Shown here: piece after piece, positions 26,009 to 35,400 of the stretch
Position numbering within the stretch: the first letter of the stretch is position 1
How the letters are laid out: every line of letters starts with the position of its first letter
Origin: Solea solea
Lineage: Eukaryota; Chordata; Actinopteri; Pleuronectiformes; Soleidae
Reading direction: 5' to 3'
NCBI RefSeq assembly: GCF_958295425.1
Contig: NC_081145.1
Coordinates: 28,267,124-28,331,123, forward strand
Length of the DNA stretch: 64,000 nt
Position numbers and translations under genes: made by a program
The notes under the pieces: generated by a model
The model's input: the letters and a program-made list of their open reading frames with translations, nothing else
What the model was told of the DNA's origin: nothing
The model's database searches: none

Positions 26009-28720
26009 TGCCTCCATTACTAAGTTCTAATGTCTTATTTTGTTGATTCGGTGTTTGAAATCCTTTGTTCAGATTGACCTCAGTGACACAAAGTGACCAC
26101 ACGAGGCAGCAGAAGAGCAGCAGCTAAAATCAGTGATTTTCTCTGTGGAGAGTGAAAAAGCTGTTTGATAGTGAGGTGAACACGTGAGGTGAACACGTGA
26201 GGTGAACACGTGAGGTGAACACGTGAGGTGAACACGTTATTGCGATGTTGTTGACTTCATTAGCTACACAACGTTCCCATGATTCCAGTGTTTGTGACTG
26301 TTCCTCTGTAGGTGGACGGGAAGAGTCTGAGTCTGAAGCAGTACCTGGAGGAGCCCAGCTCTCTGTCTATGGTAACGTAACATTCACTCATTCACTCACG
26401 CAGCATTTGTATCTCCAGTCACAGACAATCAGACTCACGTGTGCTGCGCTGACGCCGTCTAAACAGCCGTGAGCTGAGGGAAGTGTGACAGTGATGACTC
26501 GGCTCAGCGTCAGGATCTTTGTGGCTGCGTGACAACCTGACACACAATCAGTGTGAGACAGCCTGAGACACACGACCTTTGACCTGGAAACAATCCACAG
26601 ATACAAACAATCCTGAGACACAAGAAGAAGAAACGTGGTGAAAAATGTCTGGACTGAGGAGACTGAATTTATACTGAATGTATGATTTTGAAGTTAAAGT
26701 CAACTTTATTTCTCGAGCACATTTGAAAACAAACAAACAGGGTGCAACATTAAAGGTATAAAACATAAAATCTATAAAAATGAATAAATACAAGTCAAAT
26801 AGTCACATGGTAAAAACTACACAGACTGACTGACTGTGTGTGTGTGTGTCTGTCAGGACGAGTTTCCAGAGGTGTTAAAGTGGAGGAGGAAGCCGTCGCT
26901 GCCTGCTGTCTCCGCCTCCCTCCCTGACTTGCTGGGAAACTCCGCCCCCAGCCTCGCCCCCGACGAGCCCTTCAGCACACACACACTCTCTGGTGATTAT
27001 CCTGCGTTCCATCTGTAGTCGGAACTCCGAGGTCACGGGGGCGTTCCTGCAAAAACGCATTCACCTGAAATATTTATTTTAAAGGCTGAGATTTTTGTCG
27101 AGAGACAGAAGGTTAAAGGTTAACCCACGACAGACCCCGTAAAAACCGACCCTGAAAAAAAATCTTTTATTTTAGGTGAATGTGATTCGCTTCCATATGT
27201 CCTTTCATCTGGGAAATGCCCCCTGAGCTGAGATTAACCCCGCCCCCTGTCAATCAAGAGTGACTGGAAGACCTCAGAGCTGGACACAGTGATGTTCTAA
27301 ACCATGTTTGTGTGTTCAGATATCAGTCTGGAGACGGAGAAGATCCTGCTGACAGAACCAGTACCTGAACTGGATCCCGTGGAGTATCAGCTGCTGAAAC
27401 TCTTCATCCTCCTGTGAGTCCCGTCACAAAAACCTGAGACTTTAACACACGCCACAGTTTCCACTGCAATGACAAGTATAAAAACAAGAACACTCAAACA
27501 TAAAAGCTAATGTTTTAAAGAAAATTAAATAAAATTATAAAGTGCGCGGTGTGGGAGAAAATAAATTAGAATTCTGAGATAAAAGTTAGAATTCTGTTAT
27601 TGATTTTGGGACAATAGTTAAAATTCTGGGATTAAAGTTGGAATTCTGCAGGGAAACATCATAATTCTAATTTCTGGGAATTCTGGGAATATAATTCTGA
27701 GATTAAAATTGAAATTCTGAGAGAAAAAAAAATCAGAATTCTGGAATTAAAGTTGGAATTTTGAGGGGGAAAGTCAGAATTCTAAGAGGAAAAAAGTCCG
27801 AATTTTGGGATTATAGTTGGATTTCTGGGGTTTAAATTCATAATCAGAATTAAATTCCTAAATGACTTGCACACTTGTGTTTAATATTTGTTAAGGTTGT
27901 GATGCTGACGTGTGTGTGTGTGTGTGTGTGTCTCAGTGTCTTCCTGCTCGTCCTGTCCTCCTGTTACCTGGCCTTCAGAGTGTGTCGTCTGGAGCAGCAG
28001 CTCAGCTTCCTGAGCAGCCAGCCCACACTGAGAGACAGGTAAACACACGGGTCCACACATACACACACAGATAATAATCATAATAATCCCTAGAATAACT
28101 TCCATTTCTTTCACAAAGGTTGTGTGGGATTATAAAAAGTCATAAATCTCAGATCAAAATCACAATTCTGGGATTGAAAGTCAACAATGTCCAACTGTAG
28201 ATCAGTTAAAAAGACTCCTAGAAAATCCTACTTAGAATTCCAAACTCTATTTAGAATCAAAAATCTCATTATAATCCTAAACTTTATTTATAATCCCAAA
28301 TCCCAGTGATTGTTCAGAGAGTGTCGTCACGGAAGAGTCATGAGCGCGACGTCCGACACAAGAATCAAAGTGAACAAAGCTGAACTGTAGATTAAAGTTA
28401 AAAAGACTTAATAATCCTGAGAACATGTTAATCTGGAACATGTGCATTTTGAACAGAGGAGTGTGGTGGATTCAGAGACAGCACTGTTGAAAGCCGGTGA
28501 TCATAAGCCCATGTAGAAAACCACGTCATGGCAGTTTCCCGCAGCCGTTGCTAATGCGTCTCCGCCCACTTTAAAGGAGGAGCCATAAACTCATGGAAAA
28601 CAACGTGACTGAGTCGATAATGGAAAAAAAGCCTGAACTGCGAGTGAACTGACGTGCTGCTGGTTTTGCAGGTGTGGAGAGTCGCCGTGCTGGCTGACCA
28701 ATCAGAGGACAGGAACCTGA
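20177..28720 (+). CDS. gramd2a: gramd2a, GRAM domain-containing protein 2A (11 coding exons)
   Basis: Exons are 20177-20283, 22917-22974, 24212-24284, 24386-24489, 24821-24919, 25590-25661, 26312-26371, 26857-26992, 27320-27413, 27937-28038 and 28672-28720. They sum to 954 nt and 317 residues with consistent phases. A GRAM domain spans about residues 64-171 (HKLFKTVPKEE, LLQGRLYISRNWLCFYANLF, YVFVSLLSRDSVYDVL). A hydrophobic segment at about 261-281 (LLKLFILLVFLLVLSSCYLAF) is followed by a short LEQQLSFL coil, typical of a C-terminal ER anchor. GRAMD2A marks ER-plasma membrane contact sites and binds PI(4,5)P2 in mammals; that role is inferred. GRAMD2B is less similar in the GRAM core and tail. 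Teleosts may have aa/ab copies; which one is unknown. Confidence 0.92.
20317..20400 (+). mobile_element. Long-TIR element family, truncated copy
   Basis: Starts AACCGCTCACTATCCCACAC (the family terminus) and reaches GCCTCGTGTGGTCATTTTGT, then stops. Confidence 0.75.
21485..21622 (-). mobile_element. Long-TIR element family, partial copy
   Basis: Holds CAGATTGACCTCAGTGACAC, ACACGAGGCAGCAGAGGACC and ends ACTTTGGTGTGGGAGAGTGA. Confidence 0.8.
22190..22240 (+). mobile_element. Long-TIR element family, short fragment
   Basis: Only the central CCTCTGCTGCCTCGTGTGGT and CACTTTGTGTCACTGAGGTT remain. Confidence 0.7.
22516..22613. repeat. Imperfect inverted pair of short tandem repeats
   Basis: Three to four GTGGAAACACA units (22516-22553) face three to four TGTGTTTCACTG units (22577-22613), able to form an imperfect hairpin. 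Confidence 0.7.
22663..22704 (+). repeat. (GAGT)n(GT)n compound microsatellite
   Basis: About five GAGT units pass into 14 GT units. Confidence 0.9.
22917..22974 (+). CDS. gramd2a: gramd2a coding exon 2 (aa 36-55)
   Basis: Runs from GTCCTGCAG to GGATCG|GTGAGT. It encodes LQLIDDLSYEDVKKCYRGS, which aligns with the EGLKGEEIKKCGREG stretch just before the GRAM domain in human GRAMD2A. A (CA)n tract lies 13 nt after the donor. Confidence 0.85.
23066..23118 (-). mobile_element. Long-TIR element family, short fragment
   Basis: TCCTGTGTCCACACAAGCTA then AAATCCCTGA and GAGGTTTG correspond to the terminal third of the 16241 copy. Confidence 0.45.
23397..24180 (+). repeat. (GGTT)n minisatellite in a gramd2a intron
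   Basis: 0.78 kb of GGTTGGTT with a longer superimposed unit (GAGTGGTTATTTGTTTGGTT, then GTTTGTTAGTTTGTTATG) repeated about every 74 bp near 23849-24030. It fills the intron before the GRAM-domain exon. Confidence 0.9.
24212..24284 (+). CDS. gramd2a: gramd2a coding exon 3 (aa 56-79)
   Basis: Encodes TVSKYNSQYHKLFKTVPKEE then ILMK, the start of the GRAM domain. The acceptor is ATTCCACAG and the donor AAAG|GTACAG, phase 1. Confidence 0.93.
24386..24489 (+). CDS. gramd2a: gramd2a coding exon 4 (aa 80-114)
   Basis: Encodes VYSCALLRDILLQGRLYISR followed by NWLCFYANLFGKDIK, the most diagnostic GRAM block. Flanked by CATTGCAG and GTCAGT. The preceding intron is only about 100 nt. Confidence 0.95.
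24821..24919 (+). CDS. gramd2a: gramd2a coding exon 5 (aa 115-147)
   Basis: Exactly 33 codons encoding VCIPVVSVRLVKKHKTAGLV and PNGLAITMDTGQK. Flanked by GTGTGCAG and GTAACG. Matches the central GRAM strands of GRAMD2A. Confidence 0.95.
24920..25589. other. gramd2a intron 5 with CTAGC-rich duplicate
   Basis: Between 25054 and 25330 a segment containing AGTCAAAGCTAGCAACGATC-like sequence occurs twice (TCAAAGCTAGCGATC at 25110 and TCAAAGCTAGCAACGATC at 25190). It looks like a decayed tandem duplication of about 80 bp. Confidence 0.5.
25590..25661 (+). CDS. gramd2a: gramd2a coding exon 6 (aa 148-171)
   Basis: Encodes YVFVSLLSRDSVYDVLRRIC then THLQ, the end of the GRAM domain. It is 24 codons in phase 0, flanked by GTCTGCAG and GTCCGT. 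Confidence 0.95.
25886..26156 (-). mobile_element. Long-TIR element family, copy with expanded (CA)n
   Basis: One end is AACCGCTCACTCTCCTACAC and the other holds GATTTTCTCTGTGGAGAGTG. The core GACCTCAGTGACACAAAGTG is present, and a (CA)n tract (25942-26005) has expanded inside it. Confidence 0.75.
26166..26236 (+). repeat. 13-bp tandem repeat GTGAGGTGAACAC
   Basis: Five near-perfect ACGTGAGGTGAAC units in gramd2a intron 6. Confidence 0.9.
26312..26371 (+). CDS. gramd2a: gramd2a coding exon 7 (aa 172-191)
   Basis: Twenty codons, VDGKSLSLKQYLEEPSSLSM, corresponding to KKSLSVREFSGEPESLE in human. Flanked by CCTCTGTAG and GTAACG. Confidence 0.9.
26857..26992 (+). CDS. gramd2a: gramd2a coding exon 8 (aa 192-236)
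   Basis: Encodes DEFPEVLKWRRKPSLPAVSA, SLPDLL and a Pro/Ser linker. The PE-KWR and SLPD motifs are shared with human GRAMD2A. Its acceptor CTGTCAG follows a (TG)n tract directly. The donor is CTCTG|GTGATT. Confidence 0.88.
27320..27413 (+). CDS. gramd2a: gramd2a coding exon 9 (aa 237-267)
   Basis: Encodes DISLETEKILLTEPVPELDP then VEYQLLKLFIL, the lead-in and first part of the membrane segment. The acceptor is GTGTTCAG; the donor CCT|GTGAGT splits a Leu codon. Confidence 0.88.
27555..27860 (+). repeat. Degenerate GAATTCTGAGATTAAAGTT repeats
   Basis: Irregular units with AATTCTGRGATTAAAGTT, the reverse complement of the theme at 8527 and 9745. Lies in gramd2a intron 9. Confidence 0.7.
27937..28038 (+). 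CDS. gramd2a: gramd2a coding exon 10, membrane anchor (aa 268-301)
   Basis: Encodes LVFLLVLSSCYLAFRVCRLE then QQLSFLSSQPTLRD. The human counterpart reads FVLICFLVMSSSYLAFRISR followed by LEQQL. The acceptor TCTCAG sits at the end of a (TG)n tract. Confidence 0.92.
28672..28720 (+). CDS. gramd2a: gramd2a coding exon 11 and stop (aa 302-317)
   Basis: After TTTTGCAG the frame reads CGESPCWLTNQRTGT and stops at TGA 28718-28720. The tail is short and lumenal if the protein is tail-anchored. It is supported by splice phase rather than conservation. Confidence 0.75.
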
Positions 28721-28775
28721 CACCGAGTCAACACCGAGTCAACACTGAGTCAACACTGAGTCAACACTGAGTCAA
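28721..28775 (+). repeat. 13-bp tandem repeat ACACTGAGTCAAC
   Basis: Four to five ACACYGAGTCA units immediately after the gramd2a stop codon, in the presumed 3' UTR. Confidence 0.9.
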
Positions 28776-30330
28776 CGCAGTCCACGGATTGAATCTGCAC
28801 TTCAGTAGACTGGCCATTAGGGGGCGGCGGTGTGTGGTGAGAGGCGAAAGCTCTCCGGCGGAGACTGAACCGTCTGTCAGCAGCAGCTGACCTCTGACCC
28901 CCGCTGGCAGTTTGTTGCCATAGAGACGTCACAGTAGTCGACACAAGCCGTAGACTGACCTCTGACCTGTGTGTGTCTCGGTGGACATGTCGAGACGAGA
29001 CGCAGGGAAACGACAGCACGCTGGGACGTGAGTCGGGTGTGGGCGGAGCCACTGATGACTGACAGGATTACGTTTTTGTTTTCTTTGAAAATGTCTCGTC
29101 TTAAAGCTCGGGTCAGTAAGTTTGGAAAAGATAGCGATACATGCCACCTCCTCTCACCGACCCTCTTTTCTAAACTCCGCCCCCAAAGTACAGGAAGTGG
29201 TTTATTTTGTGATGCTTCGGTAACATTGTACAGTTTGTAAGTCGATGTCTGTATTTGAGTCGCGTAGATAAAGAGCGTGGAGAGGTCACATGACCGTCGC
29301 TGTGGCACACGTCACATGACTGAAGCTAATGAAGACAATAGACGGCGAATAAGATTGTAGGACAGCTAGTAGCACTAGTGAGTGAAGTCCGAACTACCTC
29401 ACTAGTGCTACAGTAGACATTTTGACACTAGTTATGTCAAACACATCTTACTAGTACTACTACTACTGGTCATTTTGGAACTACTAGTAGTACTAGCGAG
29501 GTACGAATACCTAACTAGTACAACTAGTGGGCATTTTGGAACTACCAGTAGGATCCAGAGGGCTACTAGTGCTTGACACATGCCAACTAGTGGGGCCTAG
29601 TAGTGTTACTAGTGCGGCTCATTAGTTTACCAGTAAGGTTTGGTTGATACTCGGTGTCAAACATGATTACTAGTAAGACACTAGTGAGCAGAATGGCCTT
29701 ACTAGTACACGGAATTTATGTAAATAAATGCTGAAACAGTCACATGACTGAAGCTAAGCTCTGTGATTGGTCGTCTGGACAAGTCGTCGACAAAAATACA
29801 TATCGAGGATATCCCAGAAGTCTTTGCGTTTTTGTAAAACTTTATTAAAGCTGAATGTTGAAGTGACTTTTTTATAATATTACTAAAGTAAAAGTCTTAA
29901 AGTATAAGACATTTACTGAACTTAAGTATAAACGTCATTTTCTGATATAAAATGCACTTAAAAAAGTGATTGCAGCATGTGAATGGGTGAAAACTGGAGT
30001 GTAAAGCTCTGAATAAGACCATAATATCAACTCTTCTTCTTCTTCTTGTGATTTTATTTGCTAGTAACGCGTCACAAAGAGAGTTAGAGGAAATATGCTA
30101 GAAATATAGAACTAACAAAGTAAAGTACAGATATGTGACTTTTGTCAGTACAAACTGTCTGAACTGTCCATTTAATAAATGGTGTCTGAGACCTTTGACC
30201 TTTGACCTTGACCTTGTTGACGTTACATATGTAAACAAAATATGAGGACAGTAGTTTAGAATTCTATCATTAAACACAAATAACTGTAAACAATTATACT
30301 CTTTATTGACTCACACAGAAGCAGATGTGA
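28776..30330. other. gramd2a 3' flank
   Basis: No coding block recognised. AATAAA near 29723 is one possible poly(A) signal. Includes the ACTAGT cluster listed separately. Confidence 0.4.
29366..29710. repeat. ACTAGT-dense palindromic cluster
   Basis: About 13 ACTAGT hexamers occur in 345 bp, many extended as TACTAGTA or CACTAGTG. The spacing is irregular (about 10-60 bp), so this is not a simple tandem repeat. Confidence 0.8.
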
Positions 30331-30331
30331 T

Positions 30332-30790
30332 TTATAACATTTATATATTTATAACATTTATATATTTATAACATTTACATATTTATAACATTTATATATT
30401 TATAACATTTACATATTTATAACATTTATATATTTATAACATTTACATATTTATAACATTTACATATTTATAACATTTACATATTTATAACATTTACATA
30501 TTTAAAACATTTACATATTTATAACATTTATATATTTATAACATTTATATATTATAACATTTACATATTTATAACATTTATATATTTATAACATTTACAT
30601 ATTTATAACATTTACATATTTATAACATTTATATATTTATAACATTTACATATTTATAACATTTATATATTTATAACATTTACATATTTATAACATTTAC
30701 ATATTTATAACATTTATATATTTATAACATTTACATATTTATAACATTTATATATTTATAACATTTACATATTTATAACATTTATTACAT
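30332..30790 (+). repeat. 17-bp AT-rich minisatellite (ATAACATTTAYATATTT)
   Basis: About 27 units alternate T and C at one position (TTTATATATTT or TTTACATATTT) with one short unit near 30550. Confidence 0.95.
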
Positions 30791-30929
30791 CACTTATATT
30801 TAGGCAATTCAAATAAAATTCTGTCTTTCAGTCTTTCATGACTTCAGATATGTACATAAAGTCAGGAGGGGAGTGGCTAAAGTAAGGGGGGAGTAAAGGG
30901 GGAGTAAAGGGGTGAGGAGGTTGGAGGTC

Positions 30930-31320
30930 TCAGGCCCAGACCTGGTAGGCGAGTTGGTTTTCATTCATCCACCAGTCTGTCTTCTCCTCCTTCAGCAGCT
31001 GCACTTGTTGCTGAAGTTCACAGATGAGGTTGTTTTCCCATCTTTCTGCCGTCTTCCAAATGTCCTCCTTCCTCTGCCACTCCTCCGTGTCCCTCCTCTT
31101 CTCCTGCTCCAGCTCCTTCACTCGTCTCCTCCAGACGTCGTCTCTGAAAGCCAGCTCTCGCTCTCCAGCTCCTGTACTCGTCTCCTCCAGACGTTCTCCC
31201 TCACAGCCATCTCTGTCTCCATGCTCACATCCAGGTATTTGAGCTTGGCTGCCCACCGGGCCTCACAGACCTCCAGCTTGAAGGTCTCCACCATCAGCAG
31301 GTTCATGCAGTCCAGATAGG
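30930..31320 (-). pseudogene. Frameshifted coiled-coil protein remnant
   Basis: On the minus strand two overlapping open frames give one charged helical sequence. The upstream frame (31306 downward) reads MNLLMVETFKLEVCEARWAA and reaches NVWRRRVQELE. The other resumes ERELAFRDDVWRRRVKELE and ends LLKEEKTDWWMNENQLAYQ before a stop near 30930. The frame change lies near 31160, consistent with a one-base indel. The WRRRV-ELE unit occurs twice, suggesting internal duplication. I recognise no family beyond a fish-type coiled coil. It may be a dead gene fragment or part of a mobile element; no intact start or splice context is visible. Confidence 0.45.
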
Positions 31321-31327
31321 CCTTGCT

Positions 31328-31585
31328 GCCTTTGATGCATCATCTTGTCCTCTGATGCATCATTTTGTCCTTTGATGCATCATATTGTCCTTTGATGCAT
31401 CATCTTGTCCTTTGATGCATCATATTGTCCTTTGATGCATCATTTTGTCCTTTGATGCATCATCTTGTCCTTTGATGCATCATCTTGTCCTTTGATGCAT
31501 CATATTGTCCTTTGATGCATCATTTTGTCCTTTGATGCATCATTTTGTCCTTTGATGCATCATCTTGTCCTTTGATACATCATGA
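31328..31585 (+). repeat. 20-bp minisatellite TTTGATGCATCATCTTGTCC
   Basis: About 12 units, variable at one position (CATCT, CATAT, CATTT), each with the palindrome GATGCATC. It lies directly upstream, in minus-strand sense, of the coiled-coil remnant. Confidence 0.95.
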
Positions 31586-31852
31586 TGTATCAAAGGCCAT
31601 TTTGGTCATGTGACTCCTGTATTTCAACTGCCATGTTTTACCATACACATAAAACACATAAATAAATACACATGTTTATGCAAACACTGGTTTATTATCA
31701 CGTCATTTCCATGTGAAATTATTCTGCAACAATAATGAAAACTGGGCGAGTGTTTGATTAAGATAAAGGACTTTATTTTGTGTAGTTTGTGACCAAATGG
31801 ATGACTGATAATAATGAGTGTATACCGCCATCTAGTGGAGGGGGGCCGGCAT

Positions 31853-32470
31853 TTTCAGAATCAGAATACTTTATTATTTATTTATCCAGATGCTCAGTGC
31901 AAAGTGAAATAGAATAGAAATACAGCATGAGTGGAAACAAGGACTTAAGATATAGATATAAATAAAACAGTAAAATAGGCAATACATTGAAATGAAATAA
32001 AATATAAAATAAAATAATACAATAATAAAGTAGACAATCTAGAAATATATCCATTATACAAATAGTTAACAATGAGGATGAGTAGTTAGTATACTGTAGT
32101 TTGTGTCTTTGTTTTTATAGATAACCATAAGAGTCCAATCATCAGAGGGAGGAGTTGTACAGTTTAGATGTTACAGGAGCGGAGCCTTGTTTTATAGGAC
32201 TTCAGTGCTCTTAGTCCAGTCCAGTTTATTGTCTATGAAAACCCCCAGATATTTGTAGCAATCAAAGATGTCCACATTATGCCCCAGGATGGAAACCTGG
32301 GTGACTGGTGTCCTGGTTCTCCTCAGATCTACCACCAGCTCTTTAGTTTTTGTTGTGTTGAGCTGGAGGTGGTTCAGATCACACCAGGTGACGAAGTTGT
32401 CCACCACAGCCCTGAACTCCTGAAGCCTCCTGACCTTTGCTGATAGATCCAACAACAGAAGAAATGAATC
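31853..32470 (-). mobile_element. 5'-truncated non-LTR retrotransposon (LINE) fragment
   Basis: On the minus strand, 32192-32470 encodes a C-terminal reverse-transcriptase segment: FRAVVDNFVTWCDLNHLQLN, TTKTKELVVD and YKYLGVFIDNKLDW. These are hallmark words of fish LINE RTs (Rex1/L2-like). The plus-strand CAGAATCAGAATACTTTATT near 31856-31875 resembles the complement of the 3' end of Rex-type LINEs, so the element runs from about 32470 to 31853. Its 5' part is missing; the 38-bp satellite begins exactly where it ends. It cannot encode an active enzyme. Confidence 0.75.
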
Positions 32471-35400
32471 TATACTATGACTTTTTTGTCTCATTATGGA
32501 CGACATACTATACTATGACTTTTTTGTCTCATTTTGGACGACATACTAACCTATGACTTTTTTGTCTCATTTTGGACGACATACTATACTATGACTTTTT
32601 TGTCTCATTTTGGACAACATACTAACCTATGACTTTTTTGTCTCATTTTGGACGACATACTAACCTATGACTTTTTTGTCTCATTTTGGACGACATACTA
32701 ACCTATGACTTTTTTGTCTCATTTTGGACGACATACTAACCTATGACTTTTTTGTCTCATTTTGGACGACATACTATACTATGACTTTTTTGTCTCATTT
32801 TGGACGACATACTAACCTATGACTTTTTTGTCTCATTTTGGACGACATACTATACTATTACTTTTTTGTCTCATTTTGGACGACATACTAAACTATGACT
32901 TTTTTGTCTCATTTTGGACGACATACTATACTATGACTTTTTTGTCTCATTTTGGACGACATACTAAACTATGACTTTTTTGTCTCGTTTTGGACGACAT
33001 ACTGTACTATGACTTTTTTGTTTCATTTTGGACGACATACTATACTAAGACTTTTTTGTCACATTTTGGACGACATACTATACTAAGACTTTTTTGTCAC
33101 ATTTTGGATGACATACTAACCTATGACTTTTTTGTCTCATTTTTCGACGACATACTATACTATGACTTTTTAGTCACATTTTGGACACCATACTATACTA
33201 TGACTTTTTTGTCTCATTTTGGACGACATACTATACTATGACTTTTTTGTCTCATTTTGGACGGCATACTATACTATGACTTTTTTGTCTCATTTTGGAC
33301 GACATATTAAACTATGACTTTTTTGTCTTATTTTGGATGACATACAATACTATGACTTTTTTGTCTCATTTTGGACGACATACAATACTATGACTTTTTT
33401 GTCACATTTTGGACGACGTACTAACCTTTGACATTTTTGTCTCATTTTGGACGACATACTAACCTATGACTTTTTTGTCTCGTTTTGGACGACATACTGT
33501 ACTATGACTTTTTTGTCTCATTTTGGACGACATACTATACTATGACTTTTTAGTCTCATTTTGGACGACATACAATACTATGACAATTTTGTCTCATTTT
33601 GGACGACATACTAACCTATGACTTTTTTGTCACATTTTGGACGACATACTAACCTATGACTTTTTTGTCTCATTTTGGACGACATACTAAACTATGACAA
33701 TTTTGTCTCATTTTGGACGCAATACTATACTATGACTTTTTTGTCTCATTTTGGACGACATACTAACCTATGACGTTTTTGTCTCATTTTGGACGACATA
33801 CTATTCTTTGACTTTTTTGTCACATTTTGGACGACATACTAACCTATGACGTTTTTGTCTCATTTTGGACGACATACTATACTATGACTTTTTTGTCTCA
33901 TTTTGGACGACATACTAAACTATGACAATTTTGTCTCATTTTGGACGACATACTATACTATGACTTTTTTGTCTCATTTTGGACGACACACTATACGATG
34001 ACTTTTTTGTCTCATTTTGGACGACATACTAAACTATGACTTTTTTGTCTTATTTTGGATGACATACAATACTATGACTTTTTTGTCTCATTTTGGACGA
34101 AATACAATACTATGACTTCTTTGTCACATTTTGGACGACGTACTAACCTTTGACAATTTTGTCTCATTTTGGACGACATACTATACTATGACTTTTTTGT
34201 CACATTTTGGACGACATACTAACCTATGACTTTTTTGTCTCATTTTGGACGACATACTATACTATGACTTTTTAGTCTCATTTTGGACGACATACAATAC
34301 TATGACAATTTTGTCTCATTTTGGACGACATACTATACTATGACTTTTTTGTCACATTTTGGACGACATACTAACCTATGACTTTTTTGTCTCATTTTGG
34401 ACGACATACTAAACTATGACAATTTTGTCTCATTTTGGACGCAATACTATACTATGACTTTTTTGTCTCATTTTGGACGACATACTAACCTATGACGTTT
34501 TTGTCTCATTTTGGACGACATACTATTCTTTGACTTTTTTGTCACATTTTGGACGACATACTAACCTATGACGTTTTTGTCTCATTTTGGACGACATACT
34601 ATACTATGACTTTTTTGTCTCATTTTGGACGACATACTAAACTATGACAATTTTGTCTCATTTTGGACGACATACTATACTATGACTTTTTTGTCTCATT
34701 TTGGACGACACACTATACGATGACTTTTTTGTCTCATTTTGGACGACATACTAAACTATGACTTTTTTGTCTTATTTTGGATGACATACAATACTATGAC
34801 TTTTTTGTCTCATTTTGGACGACATACAATACTATGACTTTTTTGTCACATTTTGGACGACGTACTAACCTTTGACATTTTTGTCTCATTTTGGACGACA
34901 TACTATACTATGACTTTTTTGTCTCATTTTGGACGACATACTAAACTATGACAATTTTGTCTCATTTTGGACGACATACTATACTATGACTTTTTTGTCT
35001 CATTTTGGACGACACACTATACGATGACTTTTTTGTCTCATTTTGGACGACATACTAAACTATGACTTTTTTGTCTTATTTTGGATGACATACAATACTA
35101 TGACTTTTTTGTCTCATTTTGGACGAAATACAATACTATGACTTCTTTGTCACATTTTGGACGACGTACTAACCTTTGACAATTTTGTCTCATTTTGGAC
35201 GACATACTATACTATGACTTTTTTGTCACATTTTGGACGACATACTAACCTATGACTTTTTTGTCTCATTTTGGACGACATACTATACTATGACTTTTTA
35301 GTCTCATTTTGGACGACATACAATACTATGACAATTTTGTCTCATTTTGGACGACATACTATACTATGACTTTTTTGTCACATTTTGGACGACATACTAA

